Shown here: piece by piece, positions 19,143 through 29,286 of the stretch
How positions within the stretch are numbered: position 1 is the stretch's first letter
Layout: each line of letters begins with the position of its first letter
Source of the DNA: Litchfieldella qijiaojingensis
Lineage (GTDB): Bacteria; Pseudomonadota; Gammaproteobacteria; Pseudomonadales; Halomonadaceae
Assembly (NCBI RefSeq): GCF_014651875.1
Contig: NZ_BMXS01000001.1
Span: 310,001 to 374,000 of the forward strand
DNA: 64,000 nucleotides
Direction: 5' to 3'
The notes under the pieces: model-generated
The model's input: only the letters and a program-made list of their open reading frames with translations
What the model was told of the DNA's origin: nothing
The model's database searches: none
Program-made: the position numbers and the translations under genes

Positions 19143-20228
19143 ATGGCGTCTTCGCCACAGCCGTTGCCCGATTTCGACTGCCTGGTCTTTATCGGGCGCT
19201 TCCAGCCACCCCATCTGGGGCACTTGGCGGTGATCCATGAAGCCTTGAAGCGTGCGCGACAGGTCATCGTGCTGGTGGGCTCGGCCTGGCAAGCCAGGTC
19301 GCTGCGCAACCCATGGCGTTTCGAGGAACGCCAATCGATGCTCAGGAGTTGCTTCGATGAAGAGGACAACCAGCGCCTGGCAATCGAGCCGCTGCTGGAT
19401 GCCCTCTACAACAACGACGTTTGGGTACGCGATGTGCAGCGCAAGGTGCGCGATATCGCCATTCCCAGTCATGGAAAGCTGCCACGTATTGGCCTGATCG
19501 GCGCCAGTCGTGGACAGTCCAGCTATTATCTCAGCCTGTTCCCGCAATGGGAGTCGGTTAGCGTACCGTTGGTCGAGGGCATCTCCGCTAGCCGTATCCG
19601 TGAGCGACTGTTTCGCTCGTCTTCATCGGCTAACGACTATCTCTCCACGGGTGCTGCCCACGACTTGCCGCCCAGCGTGCACGAGACCTTGCATGCCTTC
19701 GAGGCCAGTGAGCCCTGGCAGCGACTGCTCGAGGAACAGCATCTGCTGAATCAGTATCGTCAGGCTTGGGCCGACGCACCCTATCCGCCGATCTTCGTTA
19801 CCGTCAATGCGGTGGTGGTGCAGTCAGGGCATGTGCTGTTGGTCAAGCGCACCGCGGCTCCTGGCAAGGGATTGCTGACATTGCCCGGCGGGTTCATCAA
19901 CCCGCATGAGCGACTGCTGGATGCCTGCCTGCGTGAATTGCGAGAGCGTGTGCGCCTCAAGGTACCCGAGCCAGTGTTGAAGGGATCGTTACGAGGACAA
20001 CGATTATTCGACGAACCTCATCGAAGCTGGCGTGGACGCACGTTGGCGGAAGCCTTCTACTTCGCCTTGCGCCCCGAGCAACATCTCCCCCAGCTCAAAC
20101 CGACCAAGGGAGGCGATCACGCACGCTGGGTGGCACTGGCCGATCTCGAACCGGAGACCCTATTCGAGGACCACTTCTTCATCATTCAGAATTTCCTTGG
20201 CCTGCCCGCCGATTTCAGCGGAGCATGA
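19143..20228 (+). CDS. Bifunctional nicotinamide-nucleotide adenylyltransferase / Nudix protein (NadM-Nudix)
   Basis: The 361-residue protein fuses an N-terminal NadM-type adenylyltransferase (FIGRFQPPHLGH with the HxGH motif, and ISASRIRE) to a C-terminal Nudix domain (about 210-350). The first half makes NAD from NMN. The Nudix box reads GGFINPHERLLDACLRELRE, then RVRL: the second glutamate and the glycine of the REUxEExGU consensus are replaced by arginine, so hydrolase activity is doubtful. The start at 19143 follows tggag; the frame is open 15 codons further up. Confidence 0.9.
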   Translation: MASSPQPLPDFDCLVFIGRFQPPHLGHLAVIHEALKRARQVIVLVGSAWQARSLRNPWRFEERQSMLRSCFDEEDNQRLAIEPLLDALYNNDVWVRDVQRKVRDIAIPSHGKLPRIGLIGASRGQSSYYLSLFPQWESVSVPLVEGISASRIRERLFRSSSSANDYLSTGAAHDLPPSVHETLHAFEASEPWQRLLEEQHLLNQYRQAWADAPYPPIFVTVNAVVVQSGHVLLVKRTAAPGKGLLTLPGGFINPHERLLDACLRELRERVRLKVPEPVLKGSLRGQRLFDEPHRSWRGRTLAEAFYFALRPEQHLPQLKPTKGGDHARWVALADLEPETLFEDHFFIIQNFLGLPADFSGA

Positions 20229-20305
20229 CCGCATGAAAAGGCAAGGATTGCCGGTGCAAGTGAAAGAGAGGACGGGCGCAGTAGTACTAGGAAGTCATGG
20301 TTCAT

Positions 20306-21223
20306 TCAAGCCTGGAGAAAATCGCGAGGCAATTTCATCATCTGCCGCCAAAGTTTCTCTACTCCAGGCTTGTGAACCAGTGAGCAACGATACAAGCGAA
20401 TCTCCAGCGGCACGTCCCAGGCACTATCCGCGGCCCTGACCAGGCGGCCACTAGCCAACTCTTCCCGAATGCAAAAATCGGGAATCCAGGCCATGCCCAC
20501 GCCCTGTAGCATCATCCCTTTCAAGCCCTCGGCCATGGCTGTCTCGTAGATGGTGCGCAGGCGCAAGCGCACGGGATCGTTCTTCAGCAACATGCGCACG
20601 CTGCGTCCGAGAAAGGCCCCCTGGGTATAGGCCAGATAGGGAATCGGTTGATCACCGTTCAAGGGGTACAGCGGTTGGCCTTGCTCGTCGGGGAGACAAA
20701 CCGGAATCATCTTGACCTGACCGATCGAAAACGACGGAAACACTTCGGCATCGAGTTGCATGCTGGCATAGGGGTCATAGTAGCCGAGCATCAAGTCGCA
20801 GTTACCTTCGCGGAGGACATGGATGGCATCGCCGACATTCATGGCCACCAACCGTGTCGGCAGTTCACCGAGCCCTTGCTGTAGACGCGAGATCCATTGC
20901 GGGTAAAAGGCAAGTGCCAAGGAATGGGCGGCAACGATATCGAGTGCCTCGTTGGCTATCGATAAACCGCGAAGATGGCCTAGGCATTCACTGAGCTGCT
21001 CGACCAGATTCCGAGCGGTGACCAGAAACAATTGCCCTTCCGGTGTCAGTCCTACCGGGGTGGTGGACCGATCCACCAGGGTCACACCCACGGCTTGCTC
21101 CAGCGAACGAATACGCCGGCTGAAGGCCGGCTGCGTGACGTGGCGCTGCCGCGCCGACGCGGAAAAGCTGCGGGTGTTGGCCAGGGCGACGAAGTCTTCC
21201 AGCCACTTGGTCTCGAGATTCAC
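20306..21223 (-). CDS. LysR-family transcriptional regulator
   Basis: The N-terminal winged helix begins NLETKWLEDFVALANTRS and its recognition helix region is AFSRRIRSLEQAVGV. A periplasmic-binding-protein-like effector domain follows. The GTG start at 21223 follows cggag and gives 305 residues, the normal LysR length; the upstream ATG would add 19 atypical residues. Neighbours (NadM-Nudix and cardiolipin synthase) are on other transcripts, so the target is unknown. Confidence 0.88.
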   Translation of the reverse strand: MNLETKWLEDFVALANTRSFSASARQRHVTQPAFSRRIRSLEQAVGVTLVDRSTTPVGLTPEGQLFLVTARNLVEQLSECLGHLRGLSIANEALDIVAAHSLALAFYPQWISRLQQGLGELPTRLVAMNVGDAIHVLREGNCDLMLGYYDPYASMQLDAEVFPSFSIGQVKMIPVCLPDEQGQPLYPLNGDQPIPYLAYTQGAFLGRSVRMLLKNDPVRLRLRTIYETAMAEGLKGMMLQGVGMAWIPDFCIREELASGRLVRAADSAWDVPLEIRLYRCSLVHKPGVEKLWRQMMKLPRDFLQA

Positions 21224-21334
21224 CGCGACTCCGATGACATGTCGTGAAAAACAACAGTTTACTTGAGTGTTGCCCGCCAACCAACGGCACTGTCGACTTT
21301 CCGCAACCCTGTGGCGCAGCGTTGATATCCCGAC

Positions 21335-22753
21335 CTACTGAACCGGCGATAGCAAATAGGCGGCGCGCGAGACGAGTTTCTTCCATAACGGCCGCTGTCT
21401 GAGCTCATCGTAACTGATGCGACGGCAGGCGGCGAAATCCTTCTCAAGCATCAGCCGGACTTCCGCCGCAAAGCGTTTGTCGGGTACGAAAGCCGTAATC
21501 TCGAAGTTGAGACGGAAGGAGCGATTATCCAGGTTGACGGTACCCACGGTGGCACTGTGATCATCGATCAACATCACTTTCTGGTGCAGGAAACCCGGCT
21601 GATAGCGATATACCTTGACGCCGGCACGCACCATATCTGGCAGAAAGGCGAAGGCCGAGAGAAAGACCAGCAGGTGGTCGGGATGCTCAGGGATCATTAC
21701 CCTGACATCGACACCGCGCATCGCTGCCAGGCGCAAGGCATCCTGAACACTCTGATCGGGAACGAAGTAGGGGCTGGTAACCCAGAATCGCTCATTCGCA
21801 TTATGGATGGCTTGTTGTACCAGCAGGCTGGCGGTTTCGAGACGGTCGGCCGGCCCCGAGGGCACGATCACGACGTTCTGGCACTCCACACAGGTCACCT
21901 GAGGTTCCCAGGCCAGATTGAGTACGTCGCCTGTCGCCCAATGCCAATCCTCCCAGAACGCCTCCTGAAGCCCCAGCACGCTGGGGCCGGTCAGTTTGAG
22001 ATGGGTATCCCGCCACGGGCCATGGCGCTTGTGTTGACCAAGATATTCCACGCCGACATTGAAGCCGCCTAGCCAACCCTGACGACCGTCTACCACCAAC
22101 ACCTTGCGGTGGTTGCGAAAGTTGAGTTGGAAGCGATGGCGTATTCCTCGGGAGGAGTTGAAGGCACTGACTTCCACCCCAGCTTCTCTGAGATCGTTTA
22201 GGTAACCATCGTCGAGCTTGTGGCAGCCAATCTCGTCGTACAGGAAATAGACGCGTACCCCTCGCTCCGCGGCATGCTCGAGGCGTCGTTTGAGCTCGAC
22301 ACCCAAGGCATCGTGGCGAACGATGAAGAACTGGATGAGGATATACTCCTCTGCCTCGGCGATACCGGCAAACAGGCTGTCGAAGGTGGCCTGGCCGTTG
22401 ACTAGCAACTCGGCACGGTTACCGCTGGTCAGCGGCATCATCGCAAGCTGTTCGACGGCTCGCACATCGCCGCGGTGAGGGGGGGCTAGATAAGGCTCGA
22501 TCAGATCCCGATAACGGGCTAGTACACGACGCAGCACGGTGTCTCGCTCACCGCGTGCCGAGACATAGCCGTAGAAGCGAGGTCGTCCGAAGATCCAGTA
22601 GGCGGGAAGCGCAGCATAAGGGAAGGTCACCAGAGAAATGATCCAGGCGACAGCCCCTTGCGAGGTACGGCTCGACATCAAGGCCTGCACCGCGGACAGA
22701 GTCCCCAGTACATGCACCATGAAGATCGCGAACCCGACCAGCCAAGACGTCAT
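21335..22753 (-). CDS. cls: Cardiolipin synthase (phospholipase D family)
   Basis: This inner-membrane enzyme condenses phosphatidylglycerol to cardiolipin. The 472-residue protein has two N-terminal membrane helices (about 2-22 and 34-54), then two HKD motifs: HRKVLVVDGRQGWLGG in the middle and HQKVMLIDDHSATVG near residue 395. Architecture and length match ClsA. The start follows gggga. Cardiolipin is often adjusted in halophiles under salt stress (general knowledge). Confidence 0.93.
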   Translation of the reverse strand: MTSWLVGFAIFMVHVLGTLSAVQALMSSRTSQGAVAWIISLVTFPYAALPAYWIFGRPRFYGYVSARGERDTVLRRVLARYRDLIEPYLAPPHRGDVRAVEQLAMMPLTSGNRAELLVNGQATFDSLFAGIAEAEEYILIQFFIVRHDALGVELKRRLEHAAERGVRVYFLYDEIGCHKLDDGYLNDLREAGVEVSAFNSSRGIRHRFQLNFRNHRKVLVVDGRQGWLGGFNVGVEYLGQHKRHGPWRDTHLKLTGPSVLGLQEAFWEDWHWATGDVLNLAWEPQVTCVECQNVVIVPSGPADRLETASLLVQQAIHNANERFWVTSPYFVPDQSVQDALRLAAMRGVDVRVMIPEHPDHLLVFLSAFAFLPDMVRAGVKVYRYQPGFLHQKVMLIDDHSATVGTVNLDNRSFRLNFEITAFVPDKRFAAEVRLMLEKDFAACRRISYDELRQRPLWKKLVSRAAYLLSPVQ

Positions 22754-22829
22754 GCCGTTCCCCGCTCAGATCCGTCTGCCGAGAGCCAGCGGCGCCACCA
22801 GCATGGTGATGCCGCCGGCATGTCTTTCC

Positions 22830-24335
22830 TTAGACTCTTTCGGCGATGATTTCCTTCCACTTCGCTGGGCCAGTCTGATGTACCGACTCCCCTTGGCTGT
22901 CCACAGCCACCGTGACCGGCATGTCTTCCACCTCGAATTCGTAGATGGCTTCCATACCAAGATCCTCGAATCCCACGACCCGCGATTTCTTGATTGCCTG
23001 GGCAACCAGGTAGGCAGCGCCCCCCACGGCCATCAGGTAGGTCGCCTTGTGATCGCGGATCGCCTCGATAGCGGTCGGGCCACGCTCGGCCTTGCCGACC
23101 ATGCCCAGCAAGCCAGTGGCTTCCAGCATGGTCCGGGTGAACTTGTCCATGCGTGTCGCCGTAGTAGGGCCTGCCGGCCCGACCACTTCGTCACGCACGG
23201 GATCCACCGGCCCCACGTAGTAGATGAAACGCCCTTTCAAATCGACCGGCAGCTTCTGGCCCTTGGTCAGCATATCGACCATGCGCTTATGGGCGGCGTC
23301 ACGGCCGGTCAGCAACTTGCCATTGAGCAGCAAGGTATCACCCGGCTTCCAGCTTTGCACCTCTTCCTCGGTGATGGTATCGAGGTTGACACGCTTGACG
23401 TTCTCGCCCGCTTCGCGGGTGATCTCCGGCCAGTCTTCCAGCCTGGGGGCTGGCAGCTCGGCAGGGCCGCTGCCATCCAGGCTGAAATGCACGTGACGAG
23501 TGGCGGCACAGTTGGGGATGATCGCCACCGGCTTGTTGGCGGCATGGGTCGGATAGTCCTTCACCTTGATGTCGAGCACCGTGGTCAGACCGCCCAGGCC
23601 CTGAGCACCGATGCCGCTCTTGTTGACCTTGTCGTACAGCTCGAGACGAAGCTCCTCGGCGCGATTGCTCGCCCCGCGAGCCTGCAATTCCTGGATGTCG
23701 ATAGGGTCGAGAAGCGATTCCTTGGCCAGTTCCATGGCCTTTTCGGCGGTACCGCCAATGCCGATACCCAGCATACCGGGCGGACACCAACCCGCGCCCA
23801 TCTTGGGTAACTGCTCGAGCACCCAATCGACTACGTTGTCGGAGGGGTTGAGCATGGCGAACTTGGACTTGGCTTCGCTGCCACCGCCCTTGGCGGCGAC
23901 ATGGATCTCGACCGTGTCGCCCGGCACCAGCTTGTGGTGGATCACCGCCGGAGTATTGTCCTTGGTGTTCTGACGCTTGCCATCCGGATCAGCCAGCACC
24001 GAGGCGCGCAGCACGTTGTCCGGCAACTGATAGGCGCGTCGCACGCCCTCGTTGATCATGTCATCCAGGCTCATGTCGCCTTCCCAGCGCACGTTCATAC
24101 CTACGTGAACGAAGACGGTGACGATGCCGGTATCCTGGCAGATGGGGCGATGGCCGGTGGCACACATCCGGGAATTGATCAGGATCTGGGCGATGGCATC
24201 CTTGGCAGCGGGATTTTCCTCGCGCTCGTACGCCGCATTCATGGCGTCGATGAAGTCCTTGGGATGGTAATAGGAGATGTACTGGAGGGCGTCAGCCACG
24301 CTCTGGATCAGGTCATCCTGGCGGATCACGGTCAT
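22830..24335 (-). CDS. fumA: Class I fumarate hydratase (iron-sulfur)
   Basis: This is an oxygen-sensitive [4Fe-4S] fumarase of 501 residues, with the alpha-type domain first (ARHGPICQDTG-like CATGHRPICQDTG near 100) and the beta-type domain last (GRDAAHKRMVDML, GPTTATRMDKFT). Cysteines in CQDTG, CPPGM and IPNCAATRH are candidate cluster ligands. It interconverts fumarate and malate in the TCA cycle. The start follows aaggag. Confidence 0.93.
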   Translation of the reverse strand: MTVIRQDDLIQSVADALQYISYYHPKDFIDAMNAAYEREENPAAKDAIAQILINSRMCATGHRPICQDTGIVTVFVHVGMNVRWEGDMSLDDMINEGVRRAYQLPDNVLRASVLADPDGKRQNTKDNTPAVIHHKLVPGDTVEIHVAAKGGGSEAKSKFAMLNPSDNVVDWVLEQLPKMGAGWCPPGMLGIGIGGTAEKAMELAKESLLDPIDIQELQARGASNRAEELRLELYDKVNKSGIGAQGLGGLTTVLDIKVKDYPTHAANKPVAIIPNCAATRHVHFSLDGSGPAELPAPRLEDWPEITREAGENVKRVNLDTITEEEVQSWKPGDTLLLNGKLLTGRDAAHKRMVDMLTKGQKLPVDLKGRFIYYVGPVDPVRDEVVGPAGPTTATRMDKFTRTMLEATGLLGMVGKAERGPTAIEAIRDHKATYLMAVGGAAYLVAQAIKKSRVVGFEDLGMEAIYEFEVEDMPVTVAVDSQGESVHQTGPAKWKEIIAERV

Positions 24336-24502
24336 GAGGTAAGGCGCTCCTTGGCAGTGACGAATGGCCGCCGGCGTTGTCAGGAGACGCAGGCAGGCCC
24401 CGATGGGCGCGGATTATACCCTATCCCGCCTGAGGACGTGAAAAGGCTCGGACTATGCTTATGGTTGATGAGGCCAATAAAGATAACGGTATAAGTACTC
24501 GC

Positions 24503-26533
24503 TCAACCCAACGTCAGCAGTTGTTCCTTGTATTGGTGAATGCGATCGCGCAGCCTGGCCGCTTCCTCGAATTCCAGGTTCTGGGCCGCTTCGAACATGG
24601 CATCTTCCAAACGCGAGATCTCGCGTTTCAGTTCGTCGCCCCCCATCGGGTGGCCCTTGTTCTTGTCATAGACCGCATCGCGTTCGGCCACCAGGCGTTC
24701 GGTACGCTTGCGCCCTCCTTTCTTACCAGGGGTCTGAGCGCCCTCCATGATATCGGCAACCGATTTGGTCACCGTCTGCGGAGTAATGCCGTGTTCTTCA
24801 TTGAAGGCGATCTGCTTGGCGCGCCGGCGCTCGGTTTCATCGATGGCGCGACGCATGGAGTCGGTGATGCGATCGCCATAAAGCAACGCCTTGCCGTTGG
24901 CGTTACGTGCCGCGCGCCCTATGGTCTGGATCAATGAGCGTTCGGCACGCAGGAACCCTTCCTTGTCGGCGTCTAGAATCGCCACCAGCGATACTTCAGG
25001 GATGTCCAGCCCCTCGCGCAGCAGGTTGATACCGACCAACACGTCGAACTTGCCAAGGCGAAGATCGCGAATGATTTCGACCCGCTCCACCGTATCGATG
25101 TCCGAGTGCAGGTAGCGCACCCGGACATCATGTTCATCCAGGTACTCGGTCAGGTCCTCGGCCATACGCTTGGTGAGCGTGGTGACCAGAACCCTCTCCC
25201 CCACTTCGGCTCGCAGGCGAATCTCGGACAGCAGATCATCCACCTGGGTGGAAGCCGGCCGCACCTCGATTTCGGGGTCGACCAGACCGGTCGGCCTGAC
25301 CACCAGTTCAACCACTTGCCCCGCGTGCTCTTCCTCATAAGGGCCCGGCGTAGCCGAAACGAAGATGCCTTGTGGGCAGACCCGCTCCCACTCCTCGAAA
25401 GTCATGGGACGGTTGTCCAACGCCGATGGCAGTCGGAACCCGTACTCCACCAAGGTCTCCTTGCGCGAGCGGTCGCCGCGATACATTCCGCCTACCTGCG
25501 GCACGCTGACGTGGGATTCGTCGATGAACAACAATGCATCGGATGGCAGATAGTCGAAGAAGGTCGGCGGCGGCTCACCAGGAGCCCGCCCCGACAGATA
25601 ACGCGAATAGTTCTCGATGCCGTTGCAATATCCCAGTTCGTGCATCATCTCGATGTCATAGAGCGTGCGCTGCTCGAGACGCTGGGCCTCGACGAGCTTG
25701 TCGTGCTTACGCAGCCACTCCAGGCGCTCAGCCAGCTCGAGCTTGATATGATCGGCGGCCTGGAGGATGGTGTCGCGCGGCGTGACATAGTGCGTCTTGG
25801 GATAGATGGTCATGCGCGGCACCTGTCCATGTACCTCGCCGGTCAACGGATCGAACAGGCGAATGGAGTCTATCTCGTCGTCGAACAGCTCGACGCGCAC
25901 TGCTTCCTCGTCGGCATCGGCCGGGAAGATATCGATGACATCGCCACGTACCCGATAGGTACCACGGCGAAAGTCCATGTCGTTTCGCGTGTACTGCAAC
26001 TCGGCCAAACGCCTGAGGAAAGAACGCTGGTCGATCAGTTCTCCACGATTGAAGTGCAGGCGCATCTTGAGATACTGATCGGGATCGCCCAGCCCGTAAA
26101 TGGCCGAAACCGAGACCACGATCAGCGCGTCGCGCCGTTCGAGCAGCGCCTTGGTCGCTGACAGACGCATCTGCTCGATATGGTCATTGATCGAGGCATC
26201 CTTTTCGATGAAGGTGTCCGACGACGGCACATAGGCTTCGGGTTGATAGTAGTCGTAGTAGGAGACGAAATACTCCACGGCGTTGTCGGGAAAGAACGCC
26301 TTGAACTCTCCGTAGAGCTGCGCTGCCAGTGTCTTGTTGGGCGCCATGACGATGGTCGGTCGCTGCAGGCGCTCGACGATGTTGGCCATGGTGAAGGTCT
26401 TGCCTGAGCCGGTCACACCAAGCATGGTCTGGTGCGCCAACCCCGCCTCAAGCCCCTTGATCAGGCTGTCGATGGCCATTGGCTGATCGCCGGCGGGCCG
26501 GAACTTGGAATTCAGCTTGAAGGCTTTGCTCAT
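24503..26533 (-). CDS. uvrB: Excinuclease ABC subunit UvrB
   Basis: UvrB is the DNA-damage verification helicase of nucleotide excision repair. The 676-residue protein starts [18 protein letters not shown] and has Walker [11 protein letters not shown], the beta-hairpin region [18 protein letters not shown], helicase motif VI near QTIGRAARN and the C-terminal UVR domain that binds UvrC. The frame extends 12 codons upstream but the canonical start is at 26533. No LexA box was seen just upstream. Confidence 0.96.
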   Translation of the reverse strand: MSKAFKLNSKFRPAGDQPMAIDSLIKGLEAGLAHQTMLGVTGSGKTFTMANIVERLQRPTIVMAPNKTLAAQLYGEFKAFFPDNAVEYFVSYYDYYQPEAYVPSSDTFIEKDASINDHIEQMRLSATKALLERRDALIVVSVSAIYGLGDPDQYLKMRLHFNRGELIDQRSFLRRLAELQYTRNDMDFRRGTYRVRGDVIDIFPADADEEAVRVELFDDEIDSIRLFDPLTGEVHGQVPRMTIYPKTHYVTPRDTILQAADHIKLELAERLEWLRKHDKLVEAQRLEQRTLYDIEMMHELGYCNGIENYSRYLSGRAPGEPPPTFFDYLPSDALLFIDESHVSVPQVGGMYRGDRSRKETLVEYGFRLPSALDNRPMTFEEWERVCPQGIFVSATPGPYEEEHAGQVVELVVRPTGLVDPEIEVRPASTQVDDLLSEIRLRAEVGERVLVTTLTKRMAEDLTEYLDEHDVRVRYLHSDIDTVERVEIIRDLRLGKFDVLVGINLLREGLDIPEVSLVAILDADKEGFLRAERSLIQTIGRAARNANGKALLYGDRITDSMRRAIDETERRRAKQIAFNEEHGITPQTVTKSVADIMEGAQTPGKKGGRKRTERLVAERDAVYDKNKGHPMGGDELKREISRLEDAMFEAAQNLEFEEAARLRDRIHQYKEQLLTLG

Positions 26534-26573
26534 GAGCGATATCTCGTCGACTGACCGGCGGGAACGCACGCAC

Positions 26574-26975
26574 TCAATCCCGCCGGGTAGTGATCTCGAC
26601 TGTGGAGGTGGTCATTAGACGATGAATCGGGCAACGATTCGAAATCTCGGTCAGACGCTCGAGCTGCGCGTCATCGAGGTCTCCGTGGAAGCGCAACAGC
26701 ACGTCCAGCCGATAGACACCGTGTCGTTCGTCACGTTCATCGCGGCTCACAATGGCCGTTACCCCTTCGAGTGGCCACTCCTTGCGATAGGCATACATCT
26801 GGGCCGTGATCGCCTTGCAGGCCGCCAGCGACAGGTCGAAATAATCGTGTGGGTCCGGAGCGCTCTCGTCACCACCGACGATCCGTGGCGAATCGACGAA
26901 AAGATCCTCGAAACCATCGACGACGACACGCTGTCGATACTTGCCATCGCGTTCGCTGATCACCGTGATGCTCAT
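26574..26975 (-). CDS. OsmC/Ohr-family protein
   Basis: This small OsmC-fold protein of 133 residues carries the two cysteines typical of the family ([12 protein letters not shown] near residue 53 and NRCPIHRLM near 114). Family members are thiol peroxidases acting on organic hydroperoxides, but this YhfA-like branch is less well characterised. It follows the HMA-like gene after one base, so the two are probably cotranscribed. Confidence 0.82.
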   Translation of the reverse strand: MSITVISERDGKYRQRVVVDGFEDLFVDSPRIVGGDESAPDPHDYFDLSLAACKAITAQMYAYRKEWPLEGVTAIVSRDERDERHGVYRLDVLLRFHGDLDDAQLERLTEISNRCPIHRLMTTSTVEITTRRD

Positions 26976-26976
26976 G

Positions 26977-27168
26977 TCAGCGTACCTTGACGCCGAGTGC
27001 TTCGACGGTCTCTATCAACAGTTCGCGACGTACCCGCCCTTCCACTTCGGCTCCATGACGCCCGACCTCGGCACTCTCGACCCCATCAAGCATCATCAAT
27101 GCCGTGGTGATGCGATTGATCAATTCAGCATCGTCGACGCCTTCGAAGCTGAGGGAAATATGGGCCAT
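26977..27168 (-). CDS. Small HMA-fold-like protein without metal cysteines
   Basis: This 63-residue protein has a pattern fitting a beta-alpha-beta-beta-alpha-beta heavy-metal-associated fold (HISLSFEGVDDAELINRIT, LMMLDGVESAEV, RELLIETVEALG). The CxxC metal site expected after the first strand is replaced by VDDAE. The start follows a perfect aggag. It directly precedes the OsmC gene. Function is unknown; it might be a protein-interaction version of the fold. Confidence 0.7.
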   Translation of the reverse strand: MAHISLSFEGVDDAELINRITTALMMLDGVESAEVGRHGAEVEGRVRRELLIETVEALGVKVR

Positions 27169-27309
27169 GGTCGACTCCTGTATAGCGGCATGAACTCATG
27201 GTTCAGTCTATCATGCGTCCGCCACCCTGGGTTGGCCTTGAATCATCGTGCCTAACCCCCATGCACTATGGTGTAATGGTGTCATGCCCGATGCGAGATG
27301 GAGTTTCGT

Positions 27310-28347
27310 ATGACCGACTGGAATGCCCTGGTGGGCGCCACTCCCCTTGATGAGAGACGGGTAGGATTCGACACGCCCGACCAAGCCCGCAAGGCTCTGG
27401 ACACTAGTGTGCGAACGCCTCTGGCCCACTTGGGGATTCTGGAAATCAGCGGTGCCGATGCCGAGCGTTTCCTGCAAGGTCAGGCCAGTGCCCAACTCAG
27501 CCTGGCATCATCGGGTTTCGCCCCCTTGACCTGCTTTTGCACCCCCAAGGGGCGCATGCTGGCCAATGCACAAGTGGTGCGCGTGGAAGACCAGCGTTTC
27601 TGGCTGATTCCCGAATACAGTCTGTTGTCTCCCCTGAAAGAACACCTCGACAAGTTCGCCGCCTTTTACAAGGCTGACATGCGAGTGCGTGACGATCTGG
27701 TCATGCTTGGCTTGATCGGCAACGAGGCGCCGGCACTGCTGGAGGCCAAACTTGATATCGAGCCTCCCGCTGTCTGGCATCATGCCCGTCAAGGCGAGCG
27801 ACATGCGCTGCGCCACCCTGGCCCGCGCCCACGACTGTTGCTGATCGTCCCGGAGCAGGATGTCGGCAATGTGTGGGAATTGCTGGCCCCGCATACCACG
27901 CCAGTGGGCAATGCCGTTTGGTGTCTACATGACATTCAGGCCGGCATGGCCTGGATGCGCGATGTCCACCGCGATACCTATCTGCCACAGATGATCAATT
28001 GGGAAGCGTTGGGTGGCATCAGCTTCAAGAAGGGCTGTTATACCGGGCAGGAAGTCGTGGCACGCGCGCACTTCCGCGGCCAGGTCAAGAAGCGTCTGAT
28101 ACGCGCCCAACTCGAAGGAGCCGAGTTGCCCGAACCGGGCGACGCGGTGGAGGATAGCGAAGGCAAGCCGCATGGAGAGGTTTTCTGCGCCGAGCTCGAT
28201 GCCTACGGCCAGGCGGAAATCCTGGCGGTGATGACGACCAAGGAAGTACCGGGCCCGCTTTCAGTGGCCGGTCAACGACTCAAACCACTCAAACTACCCT
28301 ATGCTGTGGAACGCCTGGATCCGGAAAGCCTGGTACAAAAGACCTAG
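27310..28347 (+). CDS. ygfZ: tRNA-modifying/Fe-S assembly protein YgfZ
   Basis: This folate-binding GcvT-like protein helps iron-sulfur enzymes such as MiaB and RNR-type targets. The YgfZ signature KGCYTGQEVVARAHFRG is present near residue 237. The ATG at 27310 lies six bases after tggag and is preferred to the in-frame ATG at 27298. It ends overlapping the tatD stop by four bases, tail to tail. Confidence 0.92.
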   Translation: MTDWNALVGATPLDERRVGFDTPDQARKALDTSVRTPLAHLGILEISGADAERFLQGQASAQLSLASSGFAPLTCFCTPKGRMLANAQVVRVEDQRFWLIPEYSLLSPLKEHLDKFAAFYKADMRVRDDLVMLGLIGNEAPALLEAKLDIEPPAVWHHARQGERHALRHPGPRPRLLLIVPEQDVGNVWELLAPHTTPVGNAVWCLHDIQAGMAWMRDVHRDTYLPQMINWEALGGISFKKGCYTGQEVVARAHFRGQVKKRLIRAQLEGAELPEPGDAVEDSEGKPHGEVFCAELDAYGQAEILAVMTTKEVPGPLSVAGQRLKPLKLPYAVERLDPESLVQKT

Positions 28348-29120
28348 CCCGTGATGGTATCGGGAAGCCCGAACAGCCTGCGCGCATTAGCGGTACTATT
28401 CTCGACCACAGTGTCGAACGGTTGGCCACGTAGCGTGGCCACGACCTCGCAAACCTCAGTCACCCTGGCTGGCTCATTGCGCATCCCTCGATAACGCGCA
28501 AGGGGCATGTCCGGACTATCGGTTTCCAGCACGTAACCGTCATCCGACAGGCTTGCCACGGCCCGCCGCAGTCGCTGAGCTCGCTCATGAGTGACCGCGC
28601 CTCCCAGGCCCACCACGAACCCCAGATCGATGAAACGTCTGGCCTGTTCCTTGCTGCCAGCGAAGGCATGGATCAGCCCGCCGGCGGGCAGGTCGAGTTG
28701 GCGCAGGCGCTTGGCTACCTCGTCGTTGGCCCGCACGCAGTGAATCACTGCTGGCAGACGCCGTGACTTGGCCAATCGCAACTGGTCGTCGAAGAGTGCC
28801 CACTGAGCGTCGAGCGTCTCATTGAAACGCGCATCGATGCCACATTCCCCGACTGCCACCAGGTGGGGATTTTCCTTGAGGACATACGCCAAGGCATCGA
28901 CGTCGTCATCCGCATGCTCGGTCATGAAGTAAGGGTGCAGCCCTAGACATGCACTGATGTCGGCTCGCTCGGCCAACGCCAGCACCGCCGGCCAGCGCTG
29001 CCGAGTGGTTCCCGGTACCACGAAGTGTCCGACGCCGGCCGCTCTTGCTCGTTCGAGCATCGCCTCTCGGTCGGCGTCGAAGTCAGGAAAATCCAGATGG
29101 CAATGGGCGTCGATGAGCAT
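28344..29120 (-). CDS. tatD: TatD-family metal-dependent deoxyribonuclease
   Basis: This is a 258-residue TIM-barrel hydrolase with the metal-binding IDAHCHLDF at residues 3-11, the conserved glutamate in VGECGID, IHCVRAN, and the late ETDSPDMPL. The family includes YjjV/YcfH 3'-5' DNA exonucleases. The start follows aagggg. It converges with ygfZ. Confidence 0.92.
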   Translation of the reverse strand: MLIDAHCHLDFPDFDADREAMLERARAAGVGHFVVPGTTRQRWPAVLALAERADISACLGLHPYFMTEHADDDVDALAYVLKENPHLVAVGECGIDARFNETLDAQWALFDDQLRLAKSRRLPAVIHCVRANDEVAKRLRQLDLPAGGLIHAFAGSKEQARRFIDLGFVVGLGGAVTHERAQRLRRAVASLSDDGYVLETDSPDMPLARYRGMRNEPARVTEVCEVVATLRGQPFDTVVENSTANARRLFGLPDTITG

Positions 29121-29205
29121 TCCAACCCCTTCGCAGCAGCAAGAGAATTGCGGCTGACTTGCCGCGTGAAACGCTCACACGCTGTGAACCCATCCTTGGG
29201 CGCTC

Positions 29206-29227
29206 CCTTTTTCATCCATGAAAAAGG
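29206..29227. terminator. Hairpin between prfC and tatD
   Basis: A 9-bp or longer stem (CCTTTTTCAT with ATGAAAAAGG) with a very short loop has A/T runs inside both arms. It lies between the minus-strand prfC stop and the tatD start and may terminate prfC transcription. Confidence 0.5.
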
Positions 29228-29286
29228 AGGTTCGCTTGTTCACGCGTCAAGCGCCGCATCTGGCACCACTGCCAAACAGTATGGTT

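Noticed and set aside
24481-24495. 15-mer agataacggtataag, also at 45161-45175, both just past minus-strand gene ends (uvrB, gcvT)
   Set aside because: One or two shared 15-mers are expected by chance in 64 kb. The similar location is suggestive, but a genome count would be needed before calling it an element.
25106-26161. 351-codon plus-strand frame opposite uvrB
   Set aside because: uvrB is certain on the minus strand; GC-rich codon bias leaves antisense frames open.
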